In this document: positions 8,920 to 18,296 of the stretch, in pieces | How the letters are laid out: every line of letters begins with the position of its first letter | How positions within the stretch are numbered: position 1 is the stretch's first letter | Assembly: GCF_030817355.1 (NCBI RefSeq) | Contig: NZ_JAUSZH010000002.1 | Coordinates: 1-27,206, forward strand | Length of the DNA: 27,206 nucleotides | Origin: Streptomyces sp. V1I1 | GTDB taxonomy: Bacteria > Actinomycetota > Actinomycetes > Streptomycetales > Streptomycetaceae | Direction of reading: 5' to 3' | Notes under the pieces: model-generated | The model's database searches: none | Told to the model about the DNA's origin: nothing | What the model saw: only the letters and a program-made list of their open reading frames with translations | Program-made: the position numbers and the translations under genes

Positions 8920-9150
8920 ATGGCTGACATCGACACAACCTCCCAGACGCCCGAGCCCGAACTGCCCCCCGCCTCCCGGGAGCCGGCGCTGCCGCCTGAG
9001 CCGACGCGGCACCAGGTACTTGACATGGTGGTCCTCGTTGCCCTGCTGGGCGTGTGCGCGGGGGTGTACCGCGCGGTCGGGAACGCCGGCTTCTCCGTGA
9101 TCACCGGGGCAGTCGCCGGGCTGTACGGCACCTGGCGCATCCGGCGCTGA
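8920..9150 (+). CDS. Small membrane protein, unknown function
   Basis: The 76-residue protein has an acidic, proline-rich N-terminus (TPEPELPPASREP) and two hydrophobic stretches, VVLVALLGVCAGVYRAV and FSVITGAVAGLYGTW, ending in basic RIRR. It is probably an inner-membrane protein with a short hairpin. GGAGG lies only one base before the ATG at 8920, which is very close; a GTG at 8887 in frame is an alternative. No family is recognised. About 250 bases upstream (8671-8919) show repeated gaacg motifs, including the palindrome gaacgttc near 8789, but no gene. Confidence 0.55.
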   Translation: MADIDTTSQTPEPELPPASREPALPPEPTRHQVLDMVVLVALLGVCAGVYRAVGNAGFSVITGAVAGLYGTWRIRR

Positions 9151-9187
9151 CTGGGCAGGTCGCTTCCGGTTGGACCCGTTGGCCCTA

Positions 9188-9212
9188 GGGCGCGTATCGG
9201 GTCGTGATCAAT
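9188..9212. repeat. Left terminal inverted repeat of the IS5-type element
   Basis: It matches the reverse complement of 10259-10283 at 24 of 25 positions. Confidence 0.85.
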
Positions 9213-9260
9213 CTGTCGATTCGCCCTCGTGGTGAGGCCTGGACCGGTAGATCTTCTTCC

Positions 9261-10263
9261 GTGACGCGAGTGCAACTGACGGACGCGGAGTGGGAGTTCA
9301 TCGGGCCGTACCTGCCGATCGGCGAGTACGGCCCGTATCCCGAGCGGTTACGGCAGCAGTTCGAGGGTGTGATCTGGCGGTTCAGGACCGGCGGACAGTG
9401 GCGGGAGATGCCGGAGGAGTTTGGTGCCTGGTCGACCGTCCACAACCGCTTCCGGCAATGGCGTGACGCCGGCGTCTTCGAGGCCCTGCTGGAGAGTCTG
9501 ATCGCGGAAGCGGCGAAGCGGGGTGAGGTGGACCTGTCCCTGGTCAGCATCGACTCCACCACCGCGCGTGCTCACCACGACGCGGCCGGGATGCACCTGG
9601 GCGAGGACGTCCTCGGCGCACTGGAGAAGGCTGCCGCCGAGGCGGAGAAGGCCAGGTCAAAAGGGGCAGTCTCGAAGAACAAGACGGACAGGAGGTCGAG
9701 ATCGATCCCGAGCGGGAGGAGCGACGACGCATCCGGCGCCGGCGAAAACTCCGGCTGAAGACCGCCCTCCTGGGACGCTCCCGGGCGGGCAGACCAGCAA
9801 GGTTCACCTGGCCGCCGACCGCAAGTGCCGCCCGCTGGCGTTCGTGCTGACCGCAGGCCAGGCTGCCGACAGCCCACAGTTCATCCCCGTGCTGGGGAAG
9901 ATACGGGTCCGCGGCCCCGTCGGCCGCCCCCGCACCCGGCCGGACGCGGTCGCCGGGGACAAGGCCTACTCCTCCCGCGGCAACCGGGCCCACCTGCGCA
10001 GACGCGGTATCAAGGCAGTGATCCCGGAGAAGAGGGACCAGACCGCCAACCGGAAGAAGAAGGGCTCCGCGGGCGGTCGGCCTGTCAGCCACGACGCCGA
10101 TCTCTACAAGGAGAGGAACACCGTCGAGCGCCTGATCAACAAGCTCAAGGCCTGGCGAGGGATCGCCACCCGATACGACAAGACACCGGACAGCTACCTC
10201 GCCGGCCTCCACCTGCGCGCCTCAATGATCTGGGTGAAGGACCTCGCCCGGACCACCAATTGA
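9261..10263 (+). pseudogene. IS5-family transposase split over three frames
   Basis: The N-terminal domain (VQLTDAEWEFIGPYLP to LVSIDSTTARAHHDAAG, including the first catalytic Asp) is in one frame from the GTG at 9261. The middle (DPEREERRRIRRRRKLRLK, then TALLGRSR) is in a second frame from about 9683. The C-terminal part (GGQTSKVHLAADRKCRPLAF, AVAGDKAYSSRGNR with the second Asp, ERNTVERLINKLKAWRGIAT with the Glu) is in a third frame from about 9784. Both joins need a one-base addition. IS5 elements can use one programmed frameshift, but two successive shifts of the same sign point to decay or sequencing indels. All catalytic motifs are present. Confidence 0.8.
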
Positions 10264-10283
10264 TCACGACTCGATACGCGCCC
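10259..10283. repeat. Right terminal inverted repeat of the IS5-type element
   Basis: It is the partner of 9188-9212. It starts at the very end of the transposase reading frame, just before its stop. Confidence 0.85.
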
Positions 10284-10285
10284 TA

Positions 10286-10992
10286 ACGGACTCCACGTCA
10301 GGGAAGGGGTTCTTTCGCCCAGCCGGAGGCGGCCCACAACGACACGGAAGTCACTGCCATGCCAGCTCTCGCTCTGCAGAGGCGGAAGCTGCCGCAGTGC
10401 GGCAGGCTGTTGGCGCGGATGCCTCCCCTCGGACGGGGCCGTTGCAGGTGTGCAGCTCACGCACGTGCGCAGCGATGCGTGCCGCTCCGGGCCGCCCAGC
10501 GTCGCGACGGCAACCTTCGCCCAGTTGAGCGATGCTTCCACTCCACGGAGTTTTCCCTTCGATCTCCAGCTCACCGTAGGCCGGGCCAGGCCGTGAACGA
10601 CACGGCCCCCGATGACCCACATGGGGCGTCGGCTCAGGCACGATGGGCGAATGGATCATGGAGCAGCACCGCTGGCTGGCAGCACCCGTCGCAGTATCGC
10701 CATTGAGACGACTTCCACGACGCGGCGACGGGGATGAAGGTCAATGTTGGGAGCCGTCGTTGGAGGCTTCGTGCCGCCAAGGCGTGTCGTGATCGCTGGT
10801 GGATGGCGCGGGCGGATCGGCACGGGGGTGGCGGAGTTTCCGCGGTCTCGCCTCTGTCAGCGACCGATGGCCCCGCCCGAGCGGGCGGAGCCTTCAAGCC
10901 TCCTGGGACTCCGCACGTCTTGTCTCCCAAGGGGGTCGGCAGCCGCGGTTCGCTGCGGTCAGCACTGGCCCGGAAGGGCGAGCAACCGGTGA
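10286..10992. other. Long stretch without a convincing gene
   Basis: Several frames are open on both strands but none has recognisable protein motifs or a good ribosome binding site. A hairpin-like sequence (cgcccgagcgggcg, near 10877) lies near the 3' side of the leftward SUKH gene. I see nothing else. Confidence 0.5.
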
Positions 10993-11679
10993 TCAAGCGC
11001 CGCTGCTGGTCGCCTGCTCCCAGGCGGTGAGGACGTCGGCGGGGATGCGTCCGCGGTCGGGTACCTGGTAGCCATTGGCGCGGGCCCAGGCCCGGACGGC
11101 TTTGCCGTCGATGGCCCGGCCTGCCGAGGGAGGTGCGGGCTCGGGGTCGCGGCGGGCTGCCGTTGAGGGGGTGAAGAAGGCTCCCTGGTCGAGGAGGTCA
11201 CTGGGGAACAAGGGCACTTTCGTCTCGCCGCTGAGGACTGAGGCGAGGAAGTGTGTGAGAGTGCCGTCGAAGGTGTACCAGCCGGGACCGCGGGCTTCGT
11301 TGACGGCGATACCCCAAGCGTCAGGCTCCGTTGCCGGGTCGGTGATCCAGAACAGGTATTCACCGTTGTCGGTCACGCCAATGGCGAAGAGGTCTGCCGG
11401 GTCGTAGGGGACTGGGTAGGTGCCGCGGTCGTGTCCCTGCTCGAGCTGGGCGCGGATGGTGGCGGGCATCGGGCCGGTGAGGTTGACCCACTCAGTCGCC
11501 CCGTGCGGGTGGTAGATGTTGATGAATCCGCAGAAGGCGCCCGGACCGTAGGTGGTCGCCATCTGCTTGTAGTCGTCGGGCAGTCGCATGCCGAGGGTGT
11601 TCTCGACTGTGTCCCAGTCCACGGGGGGCGGGCCGGCGGGGGGCGGGCTGAGCCGGGTGAGGTCGTTGAAGCTGGTCAC
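10993..11679 (-). CDS. SUKH (SMI1/KNR4) immunity-like protein with Lsr2-type C-terminal domain
   Basis: The 228-residue protein has an SMI1/KNR4 (SUKH) fold in its first 150 residues: VDWDTVENTLGMRLPDDYK, then YGPGAFCGFINIYHP, and DNGEYLFWITD. SUKH proteins commonly neutralise nuclease toxins. The last 40 residues (AVRAWARANGYQV, DRGRIPADVLTAWEQA) match the DNA-binding tail of the actinobacterial nucleoid protein Lsr2, including the RGR that inserts into AT-rich minor grooves. The GTG start overlaps the stop codon of the upstream RHS toxin (GTGA), with GAGGA five bases before, so the two are translationally coupled. It is therefore the likely immunity protein of that toxin. Why it carries a DNA-binding tail is open: autoregulation or nucleoid placement are guesses. 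Confidence 0.85.
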   Translation of the reverse strand: MTSFNDLTRLSPPPAGPPPVDWDTVENTLGMRLPDDYKQMATTYGPGAFCGFINIYHPHGATEWVNLTGPMPATIRAQLEQGHDRGTYPVPYDPADLFAIGVTDNGEYLFWITDPATEPDAWGIAVNEARGPGWYTFDGTLTHFLASVLSGETKVPLFPSDLLDQGAFFTPSTAARRDPEPAPPSAGRAIDGKAVRAWARANGYQVPDRGRIPADVLTAWEQATSSGA

Positions 11680-14600
11680 AGGAGTCCTCGGCGGTGTCGC
11701 TGTTGCTGTTCGTGGGCGGGGTTGGTCATCGGGACGTCCAGGCTGAAGCCGCGGTTTCCGGTGGCTTCGAGCTGAATGTACTTCGGTACGGAGTCCTTTT
11801 CATCGTCGGTGTACTCGAGGTAGACGTTGTAGGTGATGATCTCGCCGTCCGCAACGGCGTTGTAGATATCCTGCTCCCAGTCCCGCATGTCAGGGCTGTT
11901 CGTCGGGTTCTGGGTGATGGTGAACAGGTTGTCCAACGTGTCGCCGGATCCGCCCAGCATTCTGGCCAGCATGTGCCCGCGCGCTTGGTTGTAGTCGCCG
12001 CCAAGGAAGCCTGGCGGCTCCAGCGAGTTCCTGGCATGAGTGCCTTCGTCGAGCATGTCCCGGGTGATGATCGCATTCATCTCGTAGGGGCGGCCGTGCT
12101 CGTCGCGGGTGAAGGTGACCCGCCGTCCCCAGGTGGGGTCGGCGTCGCAGCCCGCCAGGCCCAGCGGGTCGGCCAGGGTGAAGGGGTTGGGGACGTAGGC
12201 GTAGTGGTTGATGGCCGGGGCAAGGCCGAGGGGATCGGGGGTGATGTAGCGGCCGAGGTCGGGGTCGTAGTAGCGGTTGACGTTGTAGTGGAGTCCGGTT
12301 TCGGGGTCGAAGTACTGGCCCGGATAGCGCAGCGGGGTGTAGGCGGTACTGTCGCGGTTCCACTGGGTGATGCCCCAGGCGGTAGAGCGGGCGCGCCAGG
12401 CGAGGGCTCCGTCCGGGTCGACGAGTTCACTGGGACTGCCGGACAGGTCGGTGACGATGGCGAAGAACCGCCGATCGATCTCTTCCTGGGCGGTGTCGGT
12501 CTTGATCTCACGCTGTGCGAGCGGGCGCAACCCTGCGTAGTCCCACACCAGGGTGGTGCTGTCGGTGTACTGCTCGGCCAACTGCGCGCCGTCCCAGCAG
12601 TAGGAGGTGGCCTCGGTGAATTGGCCATCGGTGTCCAGTCGCTGTTTGGCGAGTCGGCGGCCGAGGGCGTCGTAGAGGTAGCGCCACCGGCCGGTGGGGG
12701 TCTCGGCGTGGGTGAGCCGGTCTTCGGCGTCCCAGGTGAAGCGCCAGGTAAGGGTCTTTCCCGAGAGGGTGTTCGTCTGGCGGAGGGTGAGGCGGCCCTG
12801 GGCGTCGTAGCGGTAGCGGGTGCGTCCGGCTCGGGTGATGCGGGTGCCGTGGTAGCCACGTTCTCCGGTGTTGTCCTGGCCGGGTGCCCGCGGGGGAAGG
12901 GCGGTGTGGGTCTGGTCGCCGGCAGTGTTGTAGGCGTACTGCTCGGTCCACCCGCGGGCGTGGACTGTGGTGATCCTGCTGGCGGCGTCAACGGTGTAGG
13001 TGCGGCGGCCGGTGTGGCTGTCGTCGACGCTGAGGGGTGAGCCGTCGGCCTGATATGCGAAGGCACGTTCCAGGACGGTGTCGTGTGGGGTGCTCAGGGA
13101 CTGGTGGACGCAGCGCCCTACCGCGTCCCACTCCTGGCGGAGAGTGATCGTGTCCTGGAGCGTGCGGGCCGTTTCGCGTCCGAGCGCGTCGCGGGAGAAG
13201 CTGAATGAGTGGTCTCCGGCGGCGTAGGTGGCCAGCCCTTCCCACGTGTAGGCGAGGTCGCTGCTGGCACCGGAGGGGGTGCGCCGGTGGGTGCGGCGGC
13301 CCAGAGCGTCGTAGGCCAAGGTCAGGGTGCGGCCGTTGGCGGTCTCGGCCACGACCCGTCCTGCTGCGTCGCGCTCGAGGTCGATGCGGGCGTGGGCGTT
13401 CGTGATCTGGGAGACGTGGCCGGTCTCGCCGCGGGAGAAGGTGGAGACAGAGCCGTCGTCGTGGTGCAGGCGGGTGACGCGGCCAAGGATGTCGCGTTCG
13501 AACATCAGAGTCTGCCCGGCGGCGTTGGTGCGGCGCACCAGGCGGCCGAGCGCGTCGTGCTCGTAGGTCAGGGTGCGGCCGTCGAAGTCTGTCTCGGATA
13601 TGAGGCGGCCGGCCGCGTCGTAGGTGTACTCCCATTCCAGGCCTTGGGCGTTGGTGACCTTGGTCAGTCGCAGCTCGGTGTCGTGGGTGAAGCGGTATGC
13701 GCCGCCCCCGGTGTGGGTGGTGGCGGGCTGGTCGAAGTGGGTGGCTGTGTAGGTGCTGGTGCGGCCCATGCGATCGGTGTGGGACGTGAGGTTGCCTTCG
13801 CCGTCCCAGGTCCATTCCTCCCTGGTGCCGTCGGGCAGCTCGCGCCATGCGGGCTTTCCCTCGGTCGTCCATCCCTGGCGGAGGGTGCCGCCGACAGCGT
13901 CGGTGACCGTGGTGGCGCGGCCGAAGGCGTCCCGGGAGCAGACGGTGCTCGCGCCGTCAGGGGCGGTGATCCGCAGCGGCAGGCCGGCCGCGTCGGTCGT
14001 GATCCGTGTGACGTCGCCGACCGCGTTGCGTACGGCGATCACGTGTCCGCGATGGTTGAACTCGTACTCGGTACGGGCCCCGCTGGGCTCGATGACCATA
14101 GTGCGGTTGCCCTGGTCGTCGTATGCGTACTGGCGCTGAATCCCGCCCCGTTCGGTGACCGTGACGGGCTGGCGCAGCTGGTTGTACACGGCGGTGGTGC
14201 GCACCCCGTCGGGGGCGACGAGGCCGACGAGGCTGCCGTCGGTGTCACGTTCGAAGCGGGTGGTGTGTCCCAGGGCGTCGGTCTGCGCCAGCACCTGGTC
14301 GTAGGCGTCGAACTCGAAGTGCGTGGTGTGCCCCAGGGGGTCGGTCTCGGCGACGATCTGCAGGGCCTGGTTGACGTGGAAGAGGGTGGTGGCGCCGGTG
14401 GAGTCGGTATAGCGGGTAACGCGGTGGCCGGGCTCGCTGTGGACGTCATAGGTGAACGCGGAGGAGAGGAATCCGTCCGGTCCGGTGGTTCGGGTGACAC
14501 GACCCGTGCTGTCGTAGGTGTAGTGGTAGGTGGAGTCTTTGCGGTCAGTCCAGGACGTGACGCGCCCGTCCTGGTCGTAGGTGAACCGCAGCGGAAGCCC

Positions 14601-16349
14601 GGAGGAGTTGGTGACCGCGTCCAGGTTCCGGTCGCTGTCGTAGCCGAAGGACACGATCTGGACTGGGCCATCCGGCGTGTGCAGGGCGAGCCCGGTGACA
14701 CGGCCCAGCTCGGGATTGATGTCGACCCGCAGGCGGTAGCCGCCGTCGTGGACAACGGTGGCGGGCAGGCCCTCATCGTTCCGGCCGAACTGCACGGAGT
14801 TTCCGTTGCGGTCCTCGATCTCCTTCAGCCAGTACAGGCCGCCTGCCCGGTAAGGGCTGCCGGTGAAGCGCCGGGTCAGCCCAGATCGCGGATCGGCGAC
14901 GGCGTACGTAGTGTCACCCAGCGCACTGCTCTCCACGTAGGTGAGCGGCAGCCGGTCCCCTTCTAGAGGCCACACATCCTCGCCCTCAGCCGCCGGCAGC
15001 ATGGGGTAGACGAGTACGGAGCCGTCCTCGCGGGCCCACGCCGCGCCAGCGCCGAGGAGTTCCAGGCGCTCATCCAGCGTGGAGGCCCAACTGGCGCCGA
15101 AGCAGTGGCCGTACCGGTAGCCGGAGACGTGCGTGCGCCGCAGCACCAGCGGCAGCACCCCAGGGAGGATCAGGTCAGTCTGCGGCAGCACCATCTCACC
15201 GCTCGCTACGTCGACCGGGTCGGTCTCGCAACGGCGTTTGGCGAGTGAGACCCCCTTCTCCCGGGGGCTTTCCTGCGTCTTCTGCATCGACTCGGGGCGG
15301 CGGCGCCGCTCGTCGCCCGACCTGCCGCGGCGTCCCTTGAGGTCGCCCTCGTCCTTGCGGTCATCGGACTTGATGTTCTTGACGCGATCGCGGACGTCGT
15401 GATCGGTGTCCTTGTGGGTCTTCGAGCCTTTGGTGATGGCGTTCGGGAGCGTTTTGCCGACATGGTCGCCGAGGTCGTTCAGCGCCTTGCCGAGTTTCTC
15501 CGTCACGCCCTCGATGGTCGTGTCCAGGACGGCGGTCAGGGAGTCCTTGCCCTTGGCGCGGCCGTGATGGCCCTTGGCCTTGCCGAGCTTGCCCCCGGTC
15601 TTGTTCCGCATCGAGATCTGCACGTTGGCCAGGTGCATCCCCGCCTTACCGTGCGCGTCGTGGTCGATCACCGGACCGGCGCCGGGCCCCTGGCCGCCCG
15701 GCCCGTCGGCGGAGTTGAGCTGCAGCCCGTCCTTGCCGGCCTGCACCGTCTGGTCGGTGTTGTAACCGTCCTGCACACCGGCGACGTTCATCGCGGTCTG
15801 GATGGCCAGGTCCGCCACGACATTTTCGATGGCCGCGACCGCGGGCTGCGTGAGCGTCGCGACGATCTCTGAGACCGCCGCCTCCGCCATCTCCTTGAGG
15901 ATCCTCTTGAACGCGATACGGGTGGCCGCGATTTTCGCGCCCGCAAGCAGCGTCGACAGACCAGCCGTCACCGGCGCGAACGCGAGCGTGATGCCCACCG
16001 TGGCACACAGGTCAGCCAGTTCACCGACGGCGGCTATCTTCCGGGCGACGATGATGTCCGCCACCCGGTCCAGCGCCCCCGCGATGATCCGGGCCGCCTT
16101 CGCCAGGTCCTTGTGCTTGCCCTGCACCTTCGACCAGTGCTTGTCCAGCGCGGTCAGCGATTCGCTCTGGCCGCTGGAAAGCAGCCGTTGGACGTATTGA
16201 TGCGCAGCGTGCCCATCGTCATCGGCGTCGTCCGCGAACTCCCGCAGCGCGTCCGCCATGTCGCGGTACGCGTCCTCGTCGACGTTGGGCCAGCCCACAC
16301 CGACGACATCGAGCATCGTGTCGACACCCTCAGGAATCGTGTAACCCAC
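11676..16349 (-). CDS. RHS-repeat polymorphic toxin with C-terminal nuclease domain
   Basis: This is a protein of about 1557 residues. The N-terminal 270 residues are helical (HWSKVQGKHKDLAKAARIIA), with a hydrophobic stretch around LAFAPVTAGLSTLLAGAKIA, resembling the N-terminal regions of actinobacterial exported toxins. A basic linker follows, then a DUF6531-type entry (ETDPVDVASGEMVLPQTDL, about 373), many YD repeats (such as YTYDAAGRL) and the RHS core end RYYDPDLGRYITPDPLGL at about 1380-1398. The last 159 residues are the variable tip: NQARGHMLARMLGGSGD, then NLFTITQNPTNSPDMRDWEQ, which fits DNA/RNA non-specific endonuclease toxins, with the RGH histidine as probable catalytic residue. 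The GTG start at 16349 was chosen with GGGGG upstream; a longer frame would add a cysteine-rich stretch with no binding site. Antisense open frames are shadows. Confidence 0.9.
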   Translation of the reverse strand: MGYTIPEGVDTMLDVVGVGWPNVDEDAYRDMADALREFADDADDDGHAAHQYVQRLLSSGQSESLTALDKHWSKVQGKHKDLAKAARIIAGALDRVADIIVARKIAAVGELADLCATVGITLAFAPVTAGLSTLLAGAKIAATRIAFKRILKEMAEAAVSEIVATLTQPAVAAIENVVADLAIQTAMNVAGVQDGYNTDQTVQAGKDGLQLNSADGPGGQGPGAGPVIDHDAHGKAGMHLANVQISMRNKTGGKLGKAKGHHGRAKGKDSLTAVLDTTIEGVTEKLGKALNDLGDHVGKTLPNAITKGSKTHKDTDHDVRDRVKNIKSDDRKDEGDLKGRRGRSGDERRRRPESMQKTQESPREKGVSLAKRRCETDPVDVASGEMVLPQTDLILPGVLPLVLRRTHVSGYRYGHCFGASWASTLDERLELLGAGAAWAREDGSVLVYPMLPAAEGEDVWPLEGDRLPLTYVESSALGDTTYAVADPRSGLTRRFTGSPYRAGGLYWLKEIEDRNGNSVQFGRNDEGLPATVVHDGGYRLRVDINPELGRVTGLALHTPDGPVQIVSFGYDSDRNLDAVTNSSGLPLRFTYDQDGRVTSWTDRKDSTYHYTYDSTGRVTRTTGPDGFLSSAFTYDVHSEPGHRVTRYTDSTGATTLFHVNQALQIVAETDPLGHTTHFEFDAYDQVLAQTDALGHTTRFERDTDGSLVGLVAPDGVRTTAVYNQLRQPVTVTERGGIQRQYAYDDQGNRTMVIEPSGARTEYEFNHRGHVIAVRNAVGDVTRITTDAAGLPLRITAPDGASTVCSRDAFGRATTVTDAVGGTLRQGWTTEGKPAWRELPDGTREEWTWDGEGNLTSHTDRMGRTSTYTATHFDQPATTHTGGGAYRFTHDTELRLTKVTNAQGLEWEYTYDAAGRLISETDFDGRTLTYEHDALGRLVRRTNAAGQTLMFERDILGRVTRLHHDDGSVSTFSRGETGHVSQITNAHARIDLERDAAGRVVAETANGRTLTLAYDALGRRTHRRTPSGASSDLAYTWEGLATYAAGDHSFSFSRDALGRETARTLQDTITLRQEWDAVGRCVHQSLSTPHDTVLERAFAYQADGSPLSVDDSHTGRRTYTVDAASRITTVHARGWTEQYAYNTAGDQTHTALPPRAPGQDNTGERGYHGTRITRAGRTRYRYDAQGRLTLRQTNTLSGKTLTWRFTWDAEDRLTHAETPTGRWRYLYDALGRRLAKQRLDTDGQFTEATSYCWDGAQLAEQYTDSTTLVWDYAGLRPLAQREIKTDTAQEEIDRRFFAIVTDLSGSPSELVDPDGALAWRARSTAWGITQWNRDSTAYTPLRYPGQYFDPETGLHYNVNRYYDPDLGRYITPDPLGLAPAINHYAYVPNPFTLADPLGLAGCDADPTWGRRVTFTRDEHGRPYEMNAIITRDMLDEGTHARNSLEPPGFLGGDYNQARGHMLARMLGGSGDTLDNLFTITQNPTNSPDMRDWEQDIYNAVADGEIITYNVYLEYTDDEKDSVPKYIQLEATGNRGFSLDVPMTNPAHEQQQRHRRGLL

Positions 16350-17032
16350 GACGCAACAACCCCCGCAGCAAACGCAATCGAACAGAAACAAGATCAACCA
16401 GCATGCCATGAGACGCGCGTGCGGTCCCAGGAGGTTCCCGGTCACCTCGGCGGCAAAAGGTCTGGGAAGACCGATGGCACAAGGGAGTCCCCTTGTCGGC
16501 GCGGTCGTCGTACGCCGGACCGCAGCTGTCCATGAGCTCGCAGATCTACGCGGTGCTGGAGCCGGTGCACTGGCTGCTGGAGCAGGTGAACAACCCGTTC
16601 GTGGCGCGCCGTGTACGGGGAGGAGCTGTCGAGTCCGGTGACTCGCCTCTCATCAGAGCGAGCTGGTGGGCTGAGGCGGGAGGCCAGAACGGCCGAGCTT
16701 ATGGGAGCTCTTCCCGGCGTCACGGTCCTCACCTGGACCTGCCCGCCCCCCTGGTCGTGGTTCGGCGGGAGTCATGGGCCGCCGCCACGCAGAGCACGCG
16801 GCGCAGCCCGCCCCGGATCGGACGGGCGGAGCGATCGTCGCCGCCACCGCGCCGAAGCGGTGGGAGGGCAGGCCGTCTGAGTCCTGGACTTGACTCCGTG
16901 ACAGACGCCGGGGCCGGAAGCCGGTCAGTTGCCGGGGTTCGGGGCCTATGGCATGCCCTCGCTACGCCCTCTTGGGCCAGGTCCGTGCTATTGCGGTGAT
17001 CTCCCACGTGCCCCGGATCCTTGGCGCGCTGC
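16350..17032. other. Upstream region of the RHS operon, no clear gene
   Basis: It should contain the toxin promoter, which I cannot pinpoint. A 39-codon frame at 16774-16893 (+) has GGGAG just before its ATG but unrecognised sequence; I do not call it as a gene. Coding-like fragments in two frames at 16541-16720 (for example VYGEELSSPVTRL) may be gene remains. Confidence 0.4.
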
Positions 17033-17617
17033 TTACTCTTGTGTTTCCTCGGTATCGGTTTGGGTGGGGTTGGTCTGGTCGGGGTTGGCGCCCGGCGATG
17101 GTTCCTGGCCTGGGCTGGGGGCGGTACCGGCCTCTCCGGTGTCTCGGGGGGTATCTGGTTCTGTGGTGTCGCGGATGGTGCCGGCCCCGGCAGTGCCGGG
17201 CTGGGGATCGGGGAAGAACTCGCTGAGGAGCTTGTGGGCCTGCTTGGCCGAGACGCCTTCCAGCTCGATCTCCCGCTCCTGGTGGCGAATGACGAACCTC
17301 TTGCCCCTGTTGCGGTAGAGGAAGGCCGTCAGGACGGCGACCAGCCCTGTCAGCCCGCCCGGAACCACCGCCGAGACCCAGCCGAAGATGTAACCCCCGG
17401 TGGGGTGGAGCGCTGCATGTCCCGCGTAGTAATCCCCTCCGGAGTGGACGTCTTCCGCTCCGGACTCCTGAAGCTGGGTGGCGGTGATGGAGTGCAGCCC
17501 CCTGGGTAGGGAGCGAAGTTTCAGCTGATGCAAGCCGCCGCCCATCTGTGTGTGGACCTTGATCTCGAGCGGGAGTTCAGCGGGCTGCGGATCCGTCTCA
17601 GGTCGGGTATCTGACAT
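17033..17617 (-). CDS. Single-pass membrane protein of unknown function
   Basis: The 194-residue protein starts with a strand-rich domain (LEIKVHTQMGGGLHQLKLRS), continues into one strong transmembrane helix (GWVSAVVPGGLTGLVAVLTAFL, about 77-98), then a short domain KRFVIRHQEREIELEGVS plus AKQAHKLLSEF, and ends in a disordered Pro/Thr/Asp/Glu-rich tail of about 50 residues. The post-membrane section recalls the effector-associated constant components of actinobacterial conflict systems, but I would not assign it. The ATG at 17617 has GGGGG nine bases upstream; a start at 17677 would add 20 residues containing this RBS region. Its neighbours are non-coding. Confidence 0.65.
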   Translation of the reverse strand: MSDTRPETDPQPAELPLEIKVHTQMGGGLHQLKLRSLPRGLHSITATQLQESGAEDVHSGGDYYAGHAALHPTGGYIFGWVSAVVPGGLTGLVAVLTAFLYRNRGKRFVIRHQEREIELEGVSAKQAHKLLSEFFPDPQPGTAGAGTIRDTTEPDTPRDTGEAGTAPSPGQEPSPGANPDQTNPTQTDTEETQE

Positions 17618-18296
17618 GCGAAGGTCCCCCTCTCTCTCACGGGTGGCTGGGACGACTGCGGAGATTTCAGTCGCCATGAGTGAGCCAGACCTCAGCGCAC
17701 CCCTCGCACGGGGTCTGGGTCCCTTCCCGCACGCCGGGGCCTAAGTCTTCACCAGCAGAGGCTGCTGATGTTGGTTCTCACTGGAACTCCGTAGGCAACG
17801 CACTCAGCTGAGCCCGATCGACCGGTGGTGGCTTCTCGTGCGTCATGGTGACGTCTTCGGTGCAGTTCGACAGGCGGCCTTTCCGGCAGACGGGAGGAGG
17901 TCCTGGCGGACGTGCAGAGGCGCATCCCGCGTGTCTCCGGGACGGCCGCAGGGGCAGTGCGCCGATGGCTGTCACGGTGCCTGCTCGCCCGGCGGTTGAC
18001 CGGCTCCGGCAGCGTCCCGAGACCGGTCACGTGTACGGGCCTTGTCCGCCACGATCCGGACGGGGCGGGTGCGGGGTCGTCCCTGCGTCGCCGGCATCCG
18101 CCCATGGCTCCTGCCGGGTGGGGGAGTTGAGTACGCTCTTGCGGTGCCGCGACCCAGCCGCGAGACTCCCCGCAAGCTGCACCTTGTGCGGAGCCGGCTG
18201 GTTTTGTACCACGACTGAGCAGTGGTTGGAGACGGCGCGAGCGCGCACCGAAGTGCATTGAGTGGACAGGTTGTCTCGGGGACAGGGGGGCCATCG
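17618..18296. other. Non-coding stretch between two small membrane protein genes
   Basis: There is no convincing gene. The frames have no recognisable sequence. A 22-codon frame on the minus strand (17778-17846, starting MTHEKPPPVDRAQ) lacks a binding site. A short hairpin (cagcag, loop agg, ctgctg) lies near 17753-17767. The promoter of the gene at 18297 should lie at its right end. Confidence 0.4.

Larger units (their letters stand above)
9188..10283 (+). mobile_element. IS5-family insertion sequence with TA flanks
   Basis: The inverted repeats 9188-9212 and 10259-10283 are 25 bp long with one mismatch (gggcgcgtatcg at the outer end). The dinucleotide TA flanks both sides (9186-9187 and 10284-10285), consistent with a short target duplication as in some IS5 groups. 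It contains one broken transposase gene. Confidence 0.85.

Noticed and set aside
10194..11030. Several open frames on both strands downstream of the SUKH gene
   Set aside because: No recognisable domain, no ribosome binding site, and mutually overlapping frames of similar quality.
11694..14966. Long plus-strand open frames opposite the RHS gene (448 and 585 codons)
   Set aside because: They are antisense to a well-supported RHS gene, lack motifs, and arise from high GC bias leaving few stops.
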